64,000 nt of DNA from Chytridium lagenaria (GCA_025449115.1 JAHLKC010000164.1:16857-80856), one strand, 5' to 3'; positions 10,383-22,716 are shown, counted from the stretch's first letter. Numbers and translations are program-made. Notes: generated by a model from the letters alone, not told the origin.

Positions 10383-12215
10383 TCATTCTTCGTCTTCTCC
10401 ACCATAGATAGAGTATAAACTATCATACTTTTTACTCCTCTGCGACCCTGACCTCTCCAACCCCGACCCATCACGCTGTTCATCCGGTGCATCGGCATAA
10501 TCATCCAACAACCTCCCATATCCCGACCCATTCGACCCAACAGACCTCACAGAACCCGTTGGCGATCTTACACTTTTCTCAACGCGACCCACGCTTGACG
10601 TTGTCGACAACCTCAACCCTGACGGTTTCGGGACGGGCTACCACGGCTTTTCGCTTTCAACGACGGCGGACGCGCACCGTAGACCGCGAGATGGGAGGGA
10701 GCGCGGATAGCTTCACGCTGGAAGATAGTGACGATGTTCGTGCTAGATTGCGACGTGTGCTGTTGGAGCGGGGAGGGAGTGGCGCTGAAGATGGACCTGA
10801 ACCGTGATGAGGAGTGGTGGTCGACCATTGGTGGGAGGATGGCTGTGTGGGACCTTCGGAATTGGAAAAGTCTGTCCATTTCATGGATTCAGGGGTGGAT
10901 GGCATGTCTGCATCAGCCCAGGCTTGCACGGAACCCCGATTATACTGAAACTCATCTGGAGGGCCTGGTAACGTTCTTCCCGATCCTGAAGTGAAGATGG
11001 GGATGACTTGAAGAGTCGGTGGTGACGTTCTCCCTCGCCTCTCCTGCAGCGGTATACTTGTATCCGTCCAACGATGACGATATTCCCTTTGATCTACGGA
11101 TGGAGGACGTGCGTGATGATACGCCGTGTTTTCGCCTTGACAATGCGGCGACTGTGGCGTCGCGTCCGGATTTAGGGTTCGAGTGCCCATCGCCTTCTTC
11201 CATCCACACGGCACCTTTAACGGGTTGAGTGTTTGCCGCCTTGCGTTTACGGTACATGGTCAGACCGACAAAGGCGAGCACCGCCACGACGATCGCTCCT
11301 CCGATGGTCGCTAAGGAAGAATACGACGGGAACAGAGACTTTTGGAGCGACCTGAGATGATGAGGGTCCGAGCGTTGAGAAGGAGAGGTCAGCACCGATG
11401 GGGGTTGGTGAAGCGGGGATGATGGGACCGATCTTTGGAATGGGTTCGGCGGGTGACGTGTAATAGATATCATTTTGTTGCTGTGTTTGGTCTCCGTCGG
11501 ATGAAGGGTTGGACACAACTTGATCCGAGGTTTCGTCATTTGTGGGATCGGAGGGCGTGACTAAAGCACCAGGTGGACTGATGGGGAGCGTTGTGGAAGG
11601 AAGAAACCCAACGGGTGAGGAAGATAAAACTTTGGGCGTTGCAGGATTGGGCTGCACTGGTGCCAATATTGTTGCAGTTGATGTGAATGATGAAAGGGGT
11701 ACGGAGATGGGACGAGGTGGAATGATGGCGGGGGAAGGAGCTGGTGCATTGACAACTGGTGGCGATGAAGCAGGAGCAGGAGCAGGTTGTCTCGGCGGTT
11801 GTGGTGGTGGTTCGACCACCGAAGGTGATGGTGCCACTGGCGCTGCCGGTGCCGCTGGAGCTGCTGGCGCTGCTGGCGATGGAACGGGTACAACTGGTGC
11901 TGGACGGGGAGGTATGGTCGCTATCACAGATGGTTGCGCGTTCTCCACACCAGTTGGTAAAATGGTTACAATCGTTGTTGTTCCAGAGGTCGCCACAACA
12001 GTAGAATTGGATGATACTACGGTTGCATTTTGACCTGCGCCGACGACTTCCTCTGTGACCGCACGGATCTGTTGAGTCTGCAGCGCTGGTGAAGAAGCTG
12101 TGGTAGCCACTGTGGAAGAAGAGTTGATGGGTAACGCTGGTTGAGCAGGTCCCTTTTGGTCGTCCAGAGTTGGAGGTGAAGGACTTATCGGTGCAGCACT
12201 AGACAATGGCGGCAT
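10383..12215 (-). CDS. Pro/Ala/Ser/Thr-rich single-pass membrane protein (paralogue of the 4029-5769 gene)
   Basis: Starts at the ATG at 12215 (MPPLSSAAPISPSPP). About 290 residues rich in Pro, Ala, Ser and Thr, including an (APA)n-type run near 11850, precede one membrane helix near 11325-11260 (LATIGGAIVVAVLAFVGLTM) and a YRKRK stop-transfer run. The cytoplasmic region contains W-A-DADMPS-TPESMKW near 10880, matching the TPEEMRW motif of the other gene, then Ser/Arg-rich sequence with SSVGRVEKSVRSPTGS near 10590 and the end YSIYGGEDEE. Both proteins end acidic. Frame shifts are needed near 11335 (a CCC run), 11020 and 10640. No catalytic or named binding domain is visible; a surface sensor or adhesin role is only a guess from layout. 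Confidence 0.62.
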
Positions 12216-13145
12216 AGCGGCTACTCTGGTTTGAAGATGGCGTTGCAGGTCAAAGTAGATAAACCTGAGCGCTAAATTGGAGCTGTTGATATTTAGGGCT
12301 TTTCAGCTTCATCTCTGTTCGCTGCCTCCTTTCGAGTGTTGATGAAGGGGACCAATGGAATCGATCAGCGATGAACGCCATTTGAAACGTGAAATGGGAT
12401 GTCGCCGTTTAGTATTTAACCCCCTTCATCCAAAACTTCCCAATGAAAATTCAGCGGAGTGACAAAACAGGAACGAGGTGAGGCGTCCATGTTCCTTACA
12501 CTTTTGTAAAAATCCGAAACAAGGGGGAGCTAGCGCGACAAACAGTTTGAAATACTTTATCGCGGAGTTTTCGTGTCTAAACTTACTTTAAAGTGAAATT
12601 AAAAACATTCATGAAAATGACAAAAAGTGTTGCGTCATGACAGAACATGGATGTTATTCGGCATCGGCATATTGTACGGCATCTACAATGTTTCGTTGAT
12701 CGTAAATGAGTTGAGAGTACATGACTACTGGTGAAAAAAGTAATTTATTTACAGCGCGAAAGCCCGCTAATTAGTAAGTCACAATACTGGAATTGCATTA
12801 AGTTTACACGTTGACCATTTGCTTTATCGAGAAGGCGTTGAAATAAGTATGTGTGGTCATAGATAAACAGCGTCTGCGACAAATAATAAGATGATTCACT
12901 GACACAGAGAATACGATGTAGAAAAGAGTGAATTTCGTTAAACCACCAGAACCTTGCACTTCGACTCCTTTCCTAGACAGAGACGATGATATAAGCACCC
13001 AAACTTCCCGAATCCACGTCCATAGCCCTGTTATAATAACATAAGTAATCACGAAAATTGGCATGATATATAGGCACATTTATTCGCTGTAAAGATCGTT
13101 CCTACTCATCAAAGCAAAACGATTGACGCAAGCCGGTAATTGGTA
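12216..13145. other. Intergenic region
   Basis: It holds the upstream region of the 12215 gene and the 3' flank of SDHAF4. A 91-codon minus-strand frame with a real ATG (13079-12804) begins with two hydrophobic stretches (MPIFVITYVIITGLW; FTLFYIVFSVSV) and could be a small membrane protein. It has no recognised family sequence and lies in AT-rich DNA where chance hydrophobic frames are common, so I do not call it. Confidence 0.4.
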
Positions 13146-13684
13146 TCAGAAATCATAGACCCTGTTGAAAGAAACCAAAGAAAGGAAATAAAGAAAGGGG
13201 GCGTTAGCTATACTCATGACTCAATCATCCTCTAAACTTTATGAAAGCAAAAGTTCTATTACCTTCCCTTCCTCTCCCAGTCTCCATACCGAGTAGGTTC
13301 TGCACCTTTAGGTCCTCCAATCTCTCCCGTAACAGGGTTCTTATCCCCCTCGAAACTCTTTACAGGTTGTTTCTCAGCATCCGGATGACGTTCAAGCTTT
13401 GAATCCTCCTTTTCTCTCGCCTTCAGAAGCTCTTCAAACTCTTGCTGAAGCTTCTTGTCACCCAGAGGCATGGGACCAGGTCTTGAAAAAGGTGTTGATG
13501 CATCGTCTTCTGCTGGTGTATCATCCTTTTTGACTAATCGGGCAGGTGCCGATGGACCGTGGAAGCGGCGGGAGAAAATAGTTTGTGAGGTGATGGAAGT
13601 GATCGATGAAGGCGAGGATGTGGATGTGCGCATGAGGATGGACGATGCTGGTTTGATGCTAAAGAGACGGTGAAGGGAAGCCAT
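13146..13684 (-). CDS. SDHAF4: Succinate dehydrogenase assembly factor 4, mitochondrial
   Basis: SDHAF4 (yeast Sdh8, DUF1674) binds the flavinylated SDH catalytic subunit in the mitochondrial matrix and protects it until complex II is assembled. Exon 1 (13684-13263) has an Arg/Ser/Thr-rich targeting sequence (MASLHRLFSIKPASS...), a Lys/Glu helix (QQEFEELLKAREKE) and the family core GEIGGPKGAEPTRYGDWERKG. The frame then reaches a stop if intron sequence is read through. A GT donor at 13262 and a TTTCTTTCAACAG acceptor ending at 13162 add a 16-base last exon encoding VYDF plus stop, which restores the usual end of this family. Total length about 146 residues, normal for the family. The start codon is 65 bases from the FRG1 start on the other strand. 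Confidence 0.94.
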
Positions 13685-13749
13685 GCTGATGGGTTGTCGG
13701 AAAACGATCGAGTATTTATATTGAAGTTTTTACAATAAATCTGAAATAC
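13685..13749. promoter_or_regulatory. 65-bp bidirectional promoter region of SDHAF4 and FRG1
   Basis: Only 65 bases separate the two divergent ATGs, so both core promoters and both 5' UTRs must overlap here or extend into each other's transcribed sequence. A TATTTATA string lies near 13712. No other motif is clear. Confidence 0.6.
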
Positions 13750-14827
13750 ATGGGCGAAAAGTCGCTAAAACTGCGCTTCAAGGGCGAGTCAAAGTAAGTG
13801 AACGAGATACGTCTACCTCCATCCAGTACCTTCGACTTACAGTCAATCGCTCTCAGCACATTTGGAATTAACCGTTTAACCGTTCTTAGGAAAAAAACCA
13901 AAAAGAGAAAGACCGAGGACTCTGATGGGGCCAATACATCTTCCTCTAAAACAAACCTCGAAGGCTGGGATACCGTCGACAACATCGACGAACTCTCAGG
14001 TCCCATAATGATTTTAAGCAACACCACCGAACCTCCCTCCGCACTTACCTGCTCCGAAACCGACCCCACCAAAGTGTTTTTCAAGCCCCTTTCCGACCCC
14101 CTTGCAACCATCACCACCGCGGAACCCAACGCCGTGACCCAAGTCTTTTTTGTATCAAGACTCCCCACAAACAGTGCAAAGTTCTCGTTCAAGTCAGCTT
14201 ACGATAAATACCTTACTTCGGATAAGTTTGGGATTGTGTCGTCATCTGTGGAGGCTGTGGACCTGCTGAGGAGTGGGAGGTTGTGTTTAGGGAGGATGGA
14301 GTAGCGTTGCAGTCTGCGAGAGGAACATATCTTTGTGGGAGGAGGATGTGGCAAGAGCGGATTCAGGGACAGTTGGGTTTAGGGAGGTGTTTAAAATTCG
14401 ATGTCATGCCCAGAACAAGGCAAAAGTGAAGAGGAAGAAGGTGGATCCTATAGATCTTGATGCAAGCGCCTTTGAGGCGGAGCAAATGTAAGTAAAATGC
14501 CTTGTTCCTCGTTGTTTTTTATTTTGAATTATTGACCTTTCTTTAGCAAAAAGTTTCAGAGTTGGGGAGGTGGGCGACGTGTTCTTAGCAGCGAAGATGC
14601 GAAAGATTTAAAGAAAGCGGCAAAGACTGTAAGGAAGATTTATTTTATTTGTTTCTTTTTGCTTTCGCGTTGCTCCCTGTATTTATTAACGATATTTTTA
14701 GGGATACATCAACGAGGCCTTGTTAGATCGCAGGGAGAAGGTGAATTATATTAGCGAGTCCCGAAATAGCATTTCTAACAGTTCTCAAAGCTTAAGGCCG
14801 ATAAGTTCTGCAAGTGAGAGCAAATAA
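13750..14827 (+). CDS. FRG1: FRG1 homologue (nuclear RNA-processing, actin-bundling family)
   Basis: FRG1 proteins are nuclear and nucleolar, fold as a fascin-like beta-trefoil and associate with spliceosomes and actin. Exons: 13750-13793 (MGEKSLKLRFKGES), 13890-14487, 14547-14628 and 14702-14827. Landmarks: the basic KKTKKRK run after residue 15; GWDTVDNIDELSGPI; KFSFKSAYDKYL (family: IALKSGYGKYL); EEWEVVFREDG (family EQWEPVFQDG); and the C-terminal FQSW then GYINEALLDRREK (family LHExLLDRRAK). Two G losses are inferred: GTGGACCT at 14257-14264 should read GTGGGACCT, and GGG at 14337-14339 should be GGGG. With these added, family sequence is continuous. Ends in a Ser-rich tail. Confidence 0.92.
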
Positions 14828-15041
14828 CTGTAACGGCATGTGTGAAAAGTCGCTGTTATATGTATTGTAATGTGAAGATAATTTGAATATATGTTACTTT
14901 TGAAAGGTGCGATAACGGGGGAAATAGCAAAAGTTTGTTGGGTTTCAATGTATACCCCATAAATGATATAGAACCACACAAAGGCGTGAATAATTTAGAG
15001 AAGAATGATAACGCGAGCTGCAGAAACAGCGAAAGAAACTG

Positions 15042-18000
15042 TCAATAATAGCTTGTTACCACCTCAAACCCTGTTCCCTTTACCAACATAATCCTCGGAA
15101 TTCCCTCCGTCAAGGCATCAATATACTCCAGATACTCATTGGCATCATAGTCCAATAATGGAGACATAGCACCCCCACATCCACCTGGCGCAGGGAGGTT
15201 GCAGAGAACGAGTCTCGCGTTGGCAGATTTGGCGCGGAAAAGTTCATTAAGCTTCACGGCTGTATTCATGCGGAGAAGACGGGGATCCATGGATTCTGGG
15301 TCGAGAGTTGCGGCGGAGGGGAGGTTGGTGCAGACGGATGGGAGAGACGGGCCTGCATGGATGGCGTCGTCGATAGTGGAGTTTGTGGTGGGGAGGGTTG
15401 CGGGAGAGGGGTTTGAAGGTGGGAAACAGCGTGGGGTGGCGGGTTTGATAATGTCAATATTGGATAAGGTAGATGTGGTGACGGGTGGAAGTGGAAGTGA
15501 AGGTGGTTGTCCTATCTCATCCGCAATGACTTCTTCAGCCAAAGGTGACAGCGCGGCAGAGTTTTCTCTTGTCCTTGGAATCCCATGAACGGTCCAAAGG
15601 TCAATCGGCTTGTCTTCCGTGCCCGTTTTGACCGGCGGCTCTTCATCCTCCACCTTGGGTTTGCCCAAACGATCCACCTCAAATGTTACATTCTGAAATA
15701 CATTATCACTGCTGCTTCTCGTGCTTCCCTGAGGCGACATTATGCTCTCATTCCTCGCCAGTGTTAACGGAGATCCTGGTACAGGCCGAGGCCCTATCTT
15801 ACCGCCAATACTTCTGACTTTCTCAAAGAAGGCGGCGTGAATCGCGGATGGCCGCGCACTCATATCTACTCTCCTTGCTGCCGCGATGGCAAGAGGATCG
15901 GTTAGGGTAGTACTGGTATTTAATGAGATAGCGCTGGGAGCTGGCGTCAGGATAGTCGGTGTTCGAAGGAGAGCATGCAGACCAGGTGTTGCCAAAGGAG
16001 TTGCAGAAACCCAACATTCCAGATGACGAGCCAGCATTCCCAACTCCATTCATACGAAGAGGCGGAACGACAGAATTCCGACGTCTTCCGATCCCACCAG
16101 GTGTGACCGCTGTTGCTGCTGCCCCTGCAGTAGCCGCAGCGGCTGCAGCTAGAAGAGCTTTCCTTTCCTGCATACGCGTCGTCCGCTCATAAGCAAACGG
16201 TGTAATATCATGATCCCCCAATCTCAAGCACATCCGCAACAGCATCAATCCTCAAATGATCCAAAGTGGCCACCAGGTTTTGCTTCATCGCCACGCTGTT
16301 GTCAGATTCCGACGCAATGACGAAAATACGGAGCTTGCATTTCCGCCATTTAGAATGTTTGAGGAGGGACGTGGGCAAGGAGGGTCAAAATACCACCGTC
16401 ATGGACGAGCCAGTACACGTCGACGGTTTCTGGACCTAAGGGGCCGTGACCGGAGCTGCGCTTCGGGGAGAGTTTGTATAGATCGGCGACTCCGCACATG
16501 CCCTTTAACAAGAAGAAGTGCGCGATCGAGGGAGATGATGGCTTTGATGAGGTTCACAAAGCCTTCATCGGGTTGGCGTGGCCATCCCAACATAACGGTA
16601 TTTGGGCGCAGATGACCGATTCCTGTGCATTGTATGGTGGAGATGATGCCGGTGTGCACGGAGGGGGAAACGAGAACTTGAGTAAAAGCGTTAACTTTGT
16701 GCTCTTTCGCGGCGGCTCTAAGTGTTTCTTGAAAAGCTTTTGTTACTGGAGCGTCGGCATGATGGTCGAGGTTTTGAGATGGGTGGACTGTAGCAAGAAC
16801 TGTCAACCCTCCGCCTGCAAACACTTTTGGTTAGTAATGTGGCTGCAAAAGCGCAAGTCAATAATGTAAGAAGGCGAAAGATGACTTTTAAGCAACCCAC
16901 CTTTCTTCATAGCCGATAACAAGTCCAGAATCTCAGGATCCCGAATCTCCACCGTCAATCCATCCCCGCCCTCCTTTTGCGCCTCCTTCATCTTCACAAA
17001 CAAGACAATGTGCGGTTTCCAATTCTTCACATGTTCCGATTGATCTCTTTCGAGGGTCCAAAGATTTCTTTGCGCGACTTGAAGATGAACCGCTTGCAAC
17101 CCATCGCCCCATTGAACTTGAGCGCCATTGTATTCAATGTATTTGAAGAGAAGAACCATAGCGACGAGAGCGCAGAGAGAGACGATCCACGAAATGATGA
17201 AGCCGAACGCGAGCGCCATTATGGCGCCAATAAAAGATAGGAACCAGTGGTAATACTGACAAACAGAATTAACGAAAATATTGATCGGTGCTAGGATATA
17301 AAAAAACAATTGCAAAGAATACCTTCCACGCAGGTCTCCAATTTGGCGCTTTCAAAAACCCCAAAACCGTCGTTGACACATTCACAAAAAACATAACAAG
17401 TTAAATACAGCAGCGTTACAATCTTCGTGACAGTATCAAGGCTCCCCACAAGGATAGCCGCCTCCGCTATAAGTATCGACACAAAAAGAGCTCGCCGAGG
17501 TTCATTCGCAGGCAAAAGTCCACATAACGCGGGCTTTTTAGACAAGGCTTGAAAGACTTTAAGGACGGGGGCGATATGATCTTTGGCCATAGCTTGGAGA
17601 AGGCGAGGACCGCTAGATAGATGGTTAAAACGGTTATGAATTTTTGGAAGGTCACCTAACGAGACTGTGAAGGGCTGCACCTAGCGATGCAAAGAGGCAG
17701 CCGACTAACGTGACATAATGAGATGCCATGCTAATGTTGCCATAACAAGCGCAGTTTTTTGCCTTAAAAGAGATCCTTCTACCACAGTTCCAAGCAACAG
17801 CACAAAGGCATAATCTTAGTTTGCAAAACAATGTCAAAATATTATGACAATAGAGTAAGGCTTACATATAATGGTGGACACGAGGTGTGCAAGAAGAGTC
17901 CCTCTGGGAATATCTCTTTGCGGGTCTTCCAGTTCTCCTGAACGACTGGAGCCAGCAAGTACACCTAGAAGAAAGGTAAGAATTAGCCGTAGTTTCCTGC

Positions 18001-19319
18001 TTTTTATGAGAACAGCAGCAAAGGAAAAAAAAGAAAATCTTACCAGTCACTGCCGGAAAAAACACCCCAAAAAGGTCAAAAAGTGACACATGTTCACCTC
18101 CACCCCTCATATTCACAATCCCATATGAAGGCCCCCAGTTTTCCACTAAAAGGCCCGGAAACCCCGTAATCTGACTCGGAAGTCCCGTTCGATTTGACGA
18201 CAAAAGTCCCAGAAAACTTGACATAAGTGCCAACACTACTGCTGAGAAAAAAAGCAGTGCAATGCTTTGAAAAACTTCAAAGCCGGTAGCAACAATCACG
18301 GAGACGATAAAGAGGATTATGGTTCCGTAGATCCGACCGTCATTCGCAGAGCTTCCAAAAGACCATTGAGGGGCGATATTGGTCTATCAGCACGTTAGAC
18401 ACAAGATGACAGCGTAGTTTTTACCATTAAAATCTCAACCACGCCCAAAATATACATGGCGCAGCCCACGACGTTTCCCAACCAAAAAAGGATGCCCACT
18501 GCGCCGCCAAATTCCTTCCCAAGACTCCTTGATATCATGTAATAAGCTCCACCACCCGGTACTCTCCCATTTGTAACGATAGCACACATGGAGAGGCCAG
18601 TAAGGAACGTCAGAGTTGTTGATAAAAAGGTGATAATGAGGGCATGACCTATTCCTCCAACGCCCACTATCCAGGCAAATCTGACAAAGACAATGATTCC
18701 GACTATGTTTTGAAAGGTTGGAATGAAGACACCTCGAAGCATCCCAAGACGGTGCTGGATATGTAGCATTAGAAGAAAAAGATTTTGTTTATAAACACTA
18801 CCTTTGGTCGTGTTTCGGATAGTCTCTTTTTCACTGATTCACGCTTCTTTTCATCCTTTGCTTTATTAAACCACATCCTCCGTCTCGCCCCATTTGACGT
18901 ATTTGGAGCCATTTCCTCAACATTAACTCTTTTATTCGAGTCTGGAGAGGTTTGACTTGCATCTTCCAACCTCACGCCACTCTGATTCGTTTCTCGCGAC
19001 GCTGCCCTTTCAATCATGTCCTGCTGCCCTCGGCTGAATAAGGAATCGAGAAAAACTGCTGACGACGTCCTTTGAATTGAAGCATTGGGAGTGTAAGGTG
19101 TTCGGCTTCTTGTAGATAATGTGATGTCATCGCCAGTGTAGGTGACTTCTCCTCGGCTCAAGAGCTCGGAAATGGGCGCGCGGTTTGAACCATCTTCAAA
19201 GAGAAGTTGTGCAGGAGCGGGCTTGTGTTGGAAAGAGTTGGTGTTGAGTCGCGGTCTTGTGTGGATGTGGTGAGTGTGGGGAGGTGCTGGGTGTCGCGTT
19301 GATGCGGAGCTGAAGGCAT
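15042..19319 (-). CDS. VHC1: Cation-chloride cotransporter, SLC12 family (VHC1-like)
   Basis: Twelve-helix K-Cl/Na-K-Cl type symporter; in yeast, Vhc1 works at the vacuolar membrane in ion balance. At least ten exons on the minus strand, among them 19319-18802 (cytosolic N-terminus with FEDGSNRAPISELLSRGE), 18754-18425 (LGMLRGVFIPTFQNIVGI, then GRVPGGGAYYMISRSLG), 18383-18044, 17964-17866 (GELEDPQRDIPRGTL), a short exon joined over a 47-base intron to SGPRLLQAMAKDH near 17600, and then the SLC12 C-terminal domain (VDVYWLVHDGGILTLL near 16420; ASESDNSVAMKQNL near 16310). The last block, LNELFRAKSANARLVLCNLP and LTEGIPRIMLVKGTG, is the conserved SLC12 end. One-base breaks occur near 17390 (A6 run), 17720, 16478, 16350 and 16010. 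The long Ser/Pro-rich insert 16050-15300 is typical of fungal forms. Confidence 0.92.
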
Positions 19320-19834
19320 GATGGATAGTGTCGGATAGGATGGGAGCTCTGCATAAGCCAAGCGTAACAAAGGGATGGATGGGTCTTAATTTATGATTGT
19401 CACCACCAACATAATTAAGAATTGAGGGAAGGAAGGGTTTTCTTTCTTAAAGCAAAAAAGCTGACCTGGGAAATACGCAAAATGTTGATTTAAGATGGAG
19501 ATTATGCATTAGAATACGCATGCACATGCACACACACCGTGAACTTTCTTGACCCAACTTTTGCTTCCACCAAAAAAAAGCTCTTACAATTTACCCTGCG
19601 ACGCGTCATTTTCGTTAACGTGTTCATCCATCTTTCATTCCAGCTGTAACGACCGCTTGCAGTTCACTCGTAACTAGGCGATCATTATCTTTTTCTGACT
19701 GTACTTCCATTTCAAGTTGCGTTTCCAGCAGTGTGGACTTGATCTATTTGTTATTACTGAAATTGCCAATTTCAAACACAGCATGCAATAAGAACCGGAG
19801 AAAAAAAAGACATTATTATTGCAAAACCCACCAA
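19320..19834. promoter_or_regulatory. Divergent promoter region between the SLC12 gene and TYW1
   Basis: 515 bases between divergent starts. No coding frame is supported. It has a CACATGCACACACACC run near 19520 and an ACGCGTCA string near 19600. No certain motif can be assigned. Confidence 0.4.
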
Positions 19835-22716
19835 ATGACATCCCTTCCACCCCCCTCTGTCTTCCCAAGACTCCATCTAACCTCAACCATCGCTCTCAGC
19901 ATCCTCGTAGCAACAGCATCCATCGGTTTACTCATCTACTATCCTTCCATCACCAAACCTGCTTGGTCCAAACGCAGCGTCAAGAAGCAGGAAACCCGAA
20001 GGGAATCAAAGACATGCTGTGGAGGAGACTCTACTGGGTGCTGCAACGATGAGACAACTGAGGCCGTAATCTCTCTCCCCGTTCAGATTTATTACGGTTC
20101 GCAGACGGGAACGGCGAAACGTGAGTCTTTTAGAGAAGTTGAAGTTGGTGACGATTGCTTTTTTTTTCTCCTTGTTGTAGGGTTTGCCGAGAGTTTTCAA
20201 AAAGCTGTGTTTGCGTTGAATGTGTCTGGATTTCATTTGTTACCGTCGGTGGGCAAGCTTGGGAGGCGTTGAATTGGTGAGCATTACCCCAATTATGCTT
20301 TTACCTGTTGACTTGATGTCGGTCGTTAATGCGATGAATCTAGGATGCTCTTGAAAAAGGAGGTCTTTTCATATTTATCCTTTCAACTTACACCGACGGC
20401 GTACCCGCCGTCCCTGCTCGTCACTTTTTTACTCTCGTCGACGATTACGCCAAAGATTTCAGGTCTGCTTTCCCCGTCAACCACCATCTCATTATTTGTT
20501 TAGAGTCAGCAAAGACCATCTTCAGAAGGTCAAGTTTGCGGTATTTGGACTTGGGAGCTCAGTTTATGAGACCAATTTTGCGAAGGCCGGTAAAACGCTT
20601 GATGAGAATCTGAGAGAGTTGGGTGCGAAGAGCATGGTTGGAGTTGGAGTTGGAGATGACACGGTTGACATTGGCGAAACAGGTATTTTTGGACATTTTG
20701 ACTTTTTGTACTGAAAGGAATAATAGTTCGAAGAATGGAAGGACAAGCTGATTCCATTACTTTGTGAAGAATACATGAATGGGAGAAATGCGGCGGCGGC
20801 TGGTTGTGGGACTTGCGGGACTGAAGTGGACGAACTGAAGGTTGTGAAGAGTTGGGAGGAGGGAGAAGTGAAAGTTTACAAGAAACGGACAAAAAGGTTT
20901 GGAAATATGAAAAGGTGAGGCGGTTCTCTTAACTATTTTGGCTAATCACAATAAAAATCGAGTATTTGGAGCTGACGTTTCTGTAGATCTGAAACTGACG
21001 TAACGTTAACCGAAGAAGATCTCTTGAACGAAGCTCTTGTTGAGAGTGACAGCGAGGAAGAAGAGGATGGGAAAGAGAGGAAAAAAGAGTCCAGTGAGTT
21101 TATTCTTATTTCAGTATGGATTGGTTCTGACAAATATTTAAAGGTCTCATGGATTTGGAGGATTTGGGGTCTCAGCTTAAACCACAGGAGGCGGAGACAA
21201 AGGTAATGGACAGGGAGATGGTCACCCCGATGCAGAGGAAGGCGCTTATCAAGGAGGGGTACAAGATTATTGGAACGCATAGTGCCGTAAAGCTTTGCAG
21301 GTGATATGAATATATTTTCCACCTCTCGGCTTCCGTATGTGAAGAAACGCCACTGATATAGTAATGTGCAGATGGACGAAAGCGCAACTTCGTGGGCGCG
21401 GAGGATGTTACAAGCATACGTTCTACGGCATCAATAGTTACCAGTGTATGGAGACGACTCCTTCCCTCGCATGTGCCAACAAATGTGTCTTCTGCTGGCG
21501 TCATCACAAGAATCCTGTTGGTCGAGAATGGCGTTGGAAAATTGACGACCCCCATATGATCGTTGAGGTTAGTGGTTTTCTATGTTTATTAACTTGCTAA
21601 GCAAAACTTCAGGAATCCATTGAGAAGCACCGACGCATGATAAACGAGTTTAAAGGTGCTCCAGGTGTGAAACCGGAGCGCCTTGAAGAGGCGTTCACTG
21701 TGAAACATTGTGCGCTGTCTCTTGTAGGCGAACCGATTATGTACCCGTATATCAATGAGTTTTTGAGGGATTTGCATGGGCGCGGAATATCGTCGTTTAT
21801 GGTGACAAATGCACAGTTCCCGGAGAAGATCGTAGAGCTAGGTAAGTGTTTTGAAATGTTGATGGTGCCTTTGGCTGACTATTTGTTAGAACCGGTGACT
21901 CAGCTTTACGTGAGTATTGATGCGAGCACCAAGGAGACGTTGAAGGCGATTGATAGGCCGTTGTTTAAGGATTTCTGGGAGAGGTATGTGTTTTTATTTA
22001 TCTCTTCTGTTTAATTAATCCGGTTTTTATTAGGTTTACTGGAAGTCTGAAGGCGCTTAAGGATAAGAGACAACGAACAGTGTACCGCCTCACGCTTGTC
22101 AAGGAATACAACATGACAGAGGTTACCAATTATTGCGACCTAATCGCTTTAGGTGAACCCGATTTGATTGAAATCAAGGTATGTAACATCTTATCACAAA
22201 CTTATTTCTTTGACACCTTGAACATCTCCAGGCCGTGACCTACTGCGGCAAATCCGATGCATCCCCATTAACGATGAAGCACGTCCCGTGGCATGTTGAG
22301 GTCCGCGAATTTTCTAAAGCCATTTGCGAGAAACTCAATGGAGAATATGAGCTTGCCTGTGAACATGCGCATAGTTGTTGCGTCCTGCTTGCAAGGAAAA
22401 AGTTTAAGGTCGATGGGAGGTGGCATACGTGGATTGATTATGAGAGGTATCATAAGTTGACGCAACGCTTTTATGAGACGGGAGAAGGTTTTGCGGCGGA
22501 GGATTATTGGGCAGAGACGCCGGAGGTGAGTGCTGTTGTGCTGTTTTTCGTGTGCAGAGGAATATTAATTGTTGTTTTTCTTTCATTTTTTTAAAGTGGG
22601 CTGTGTTTGGGGCGACGGAGGAAGGATTTGATCCTGTGGATTCGAGGTATAGGAAGAATAGGGATGGAAAGATTGTGGCTATCGATTACAAGTCAAGTGA
22701 GAGTGGGTGTGGTTGA
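19835..22716 (+). CDS. TYW1: S-adenosyl-L-methionine-dependent tRNA 4-demethylwyosine synthase
   Basis: TYW1 builds the tricyclic 4-demethylwyosine base from m1G37 of tRNA-Phe and pyruvate in wybutosine synthesis. About thirteen exons, for example 19835-20120, 20181-20276, 20343-20462, 20504-20682, 20734-20914, 20987-21093, 21144-21300, 21372-21567 and 21613 onward. Residues 10-35 form a membrane anchor (LTSTIALSILVATASIGLLI). A flavodoxin domain follows (QIYYGSQTGTAKRFAESF; FILSTYTDG; FGLGSSVYETNF), then an acidic linker and the radical SAM domain with CANKCVFCWRHH giving the CxxxCxxC cluster motif at about 21475, LVGEPIMYP, FMVTNAQFPE and VSIDASTKETL, and the C-terminal wyosine domain (AFGATEEGFDP-like, here VFGATEEGFDP). 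One frame change lies near 20262. Neighbouring genes are unrelated. Confidence 0.95.

Noticed and set aside
11542..12033. Plus-strand Gly/Ala/Thr-rich frame of 163 codons
   Set aside because: Shadow of the Pro/Ala-rich minus-strand coding sequence at the same place.
12804..13079. Small hydrophobic minus-strand frame of 91 codons
   Set aside because: It has an ATG but lies in AT-rich DNA with no family sequence, splice support or conserved neighbour.
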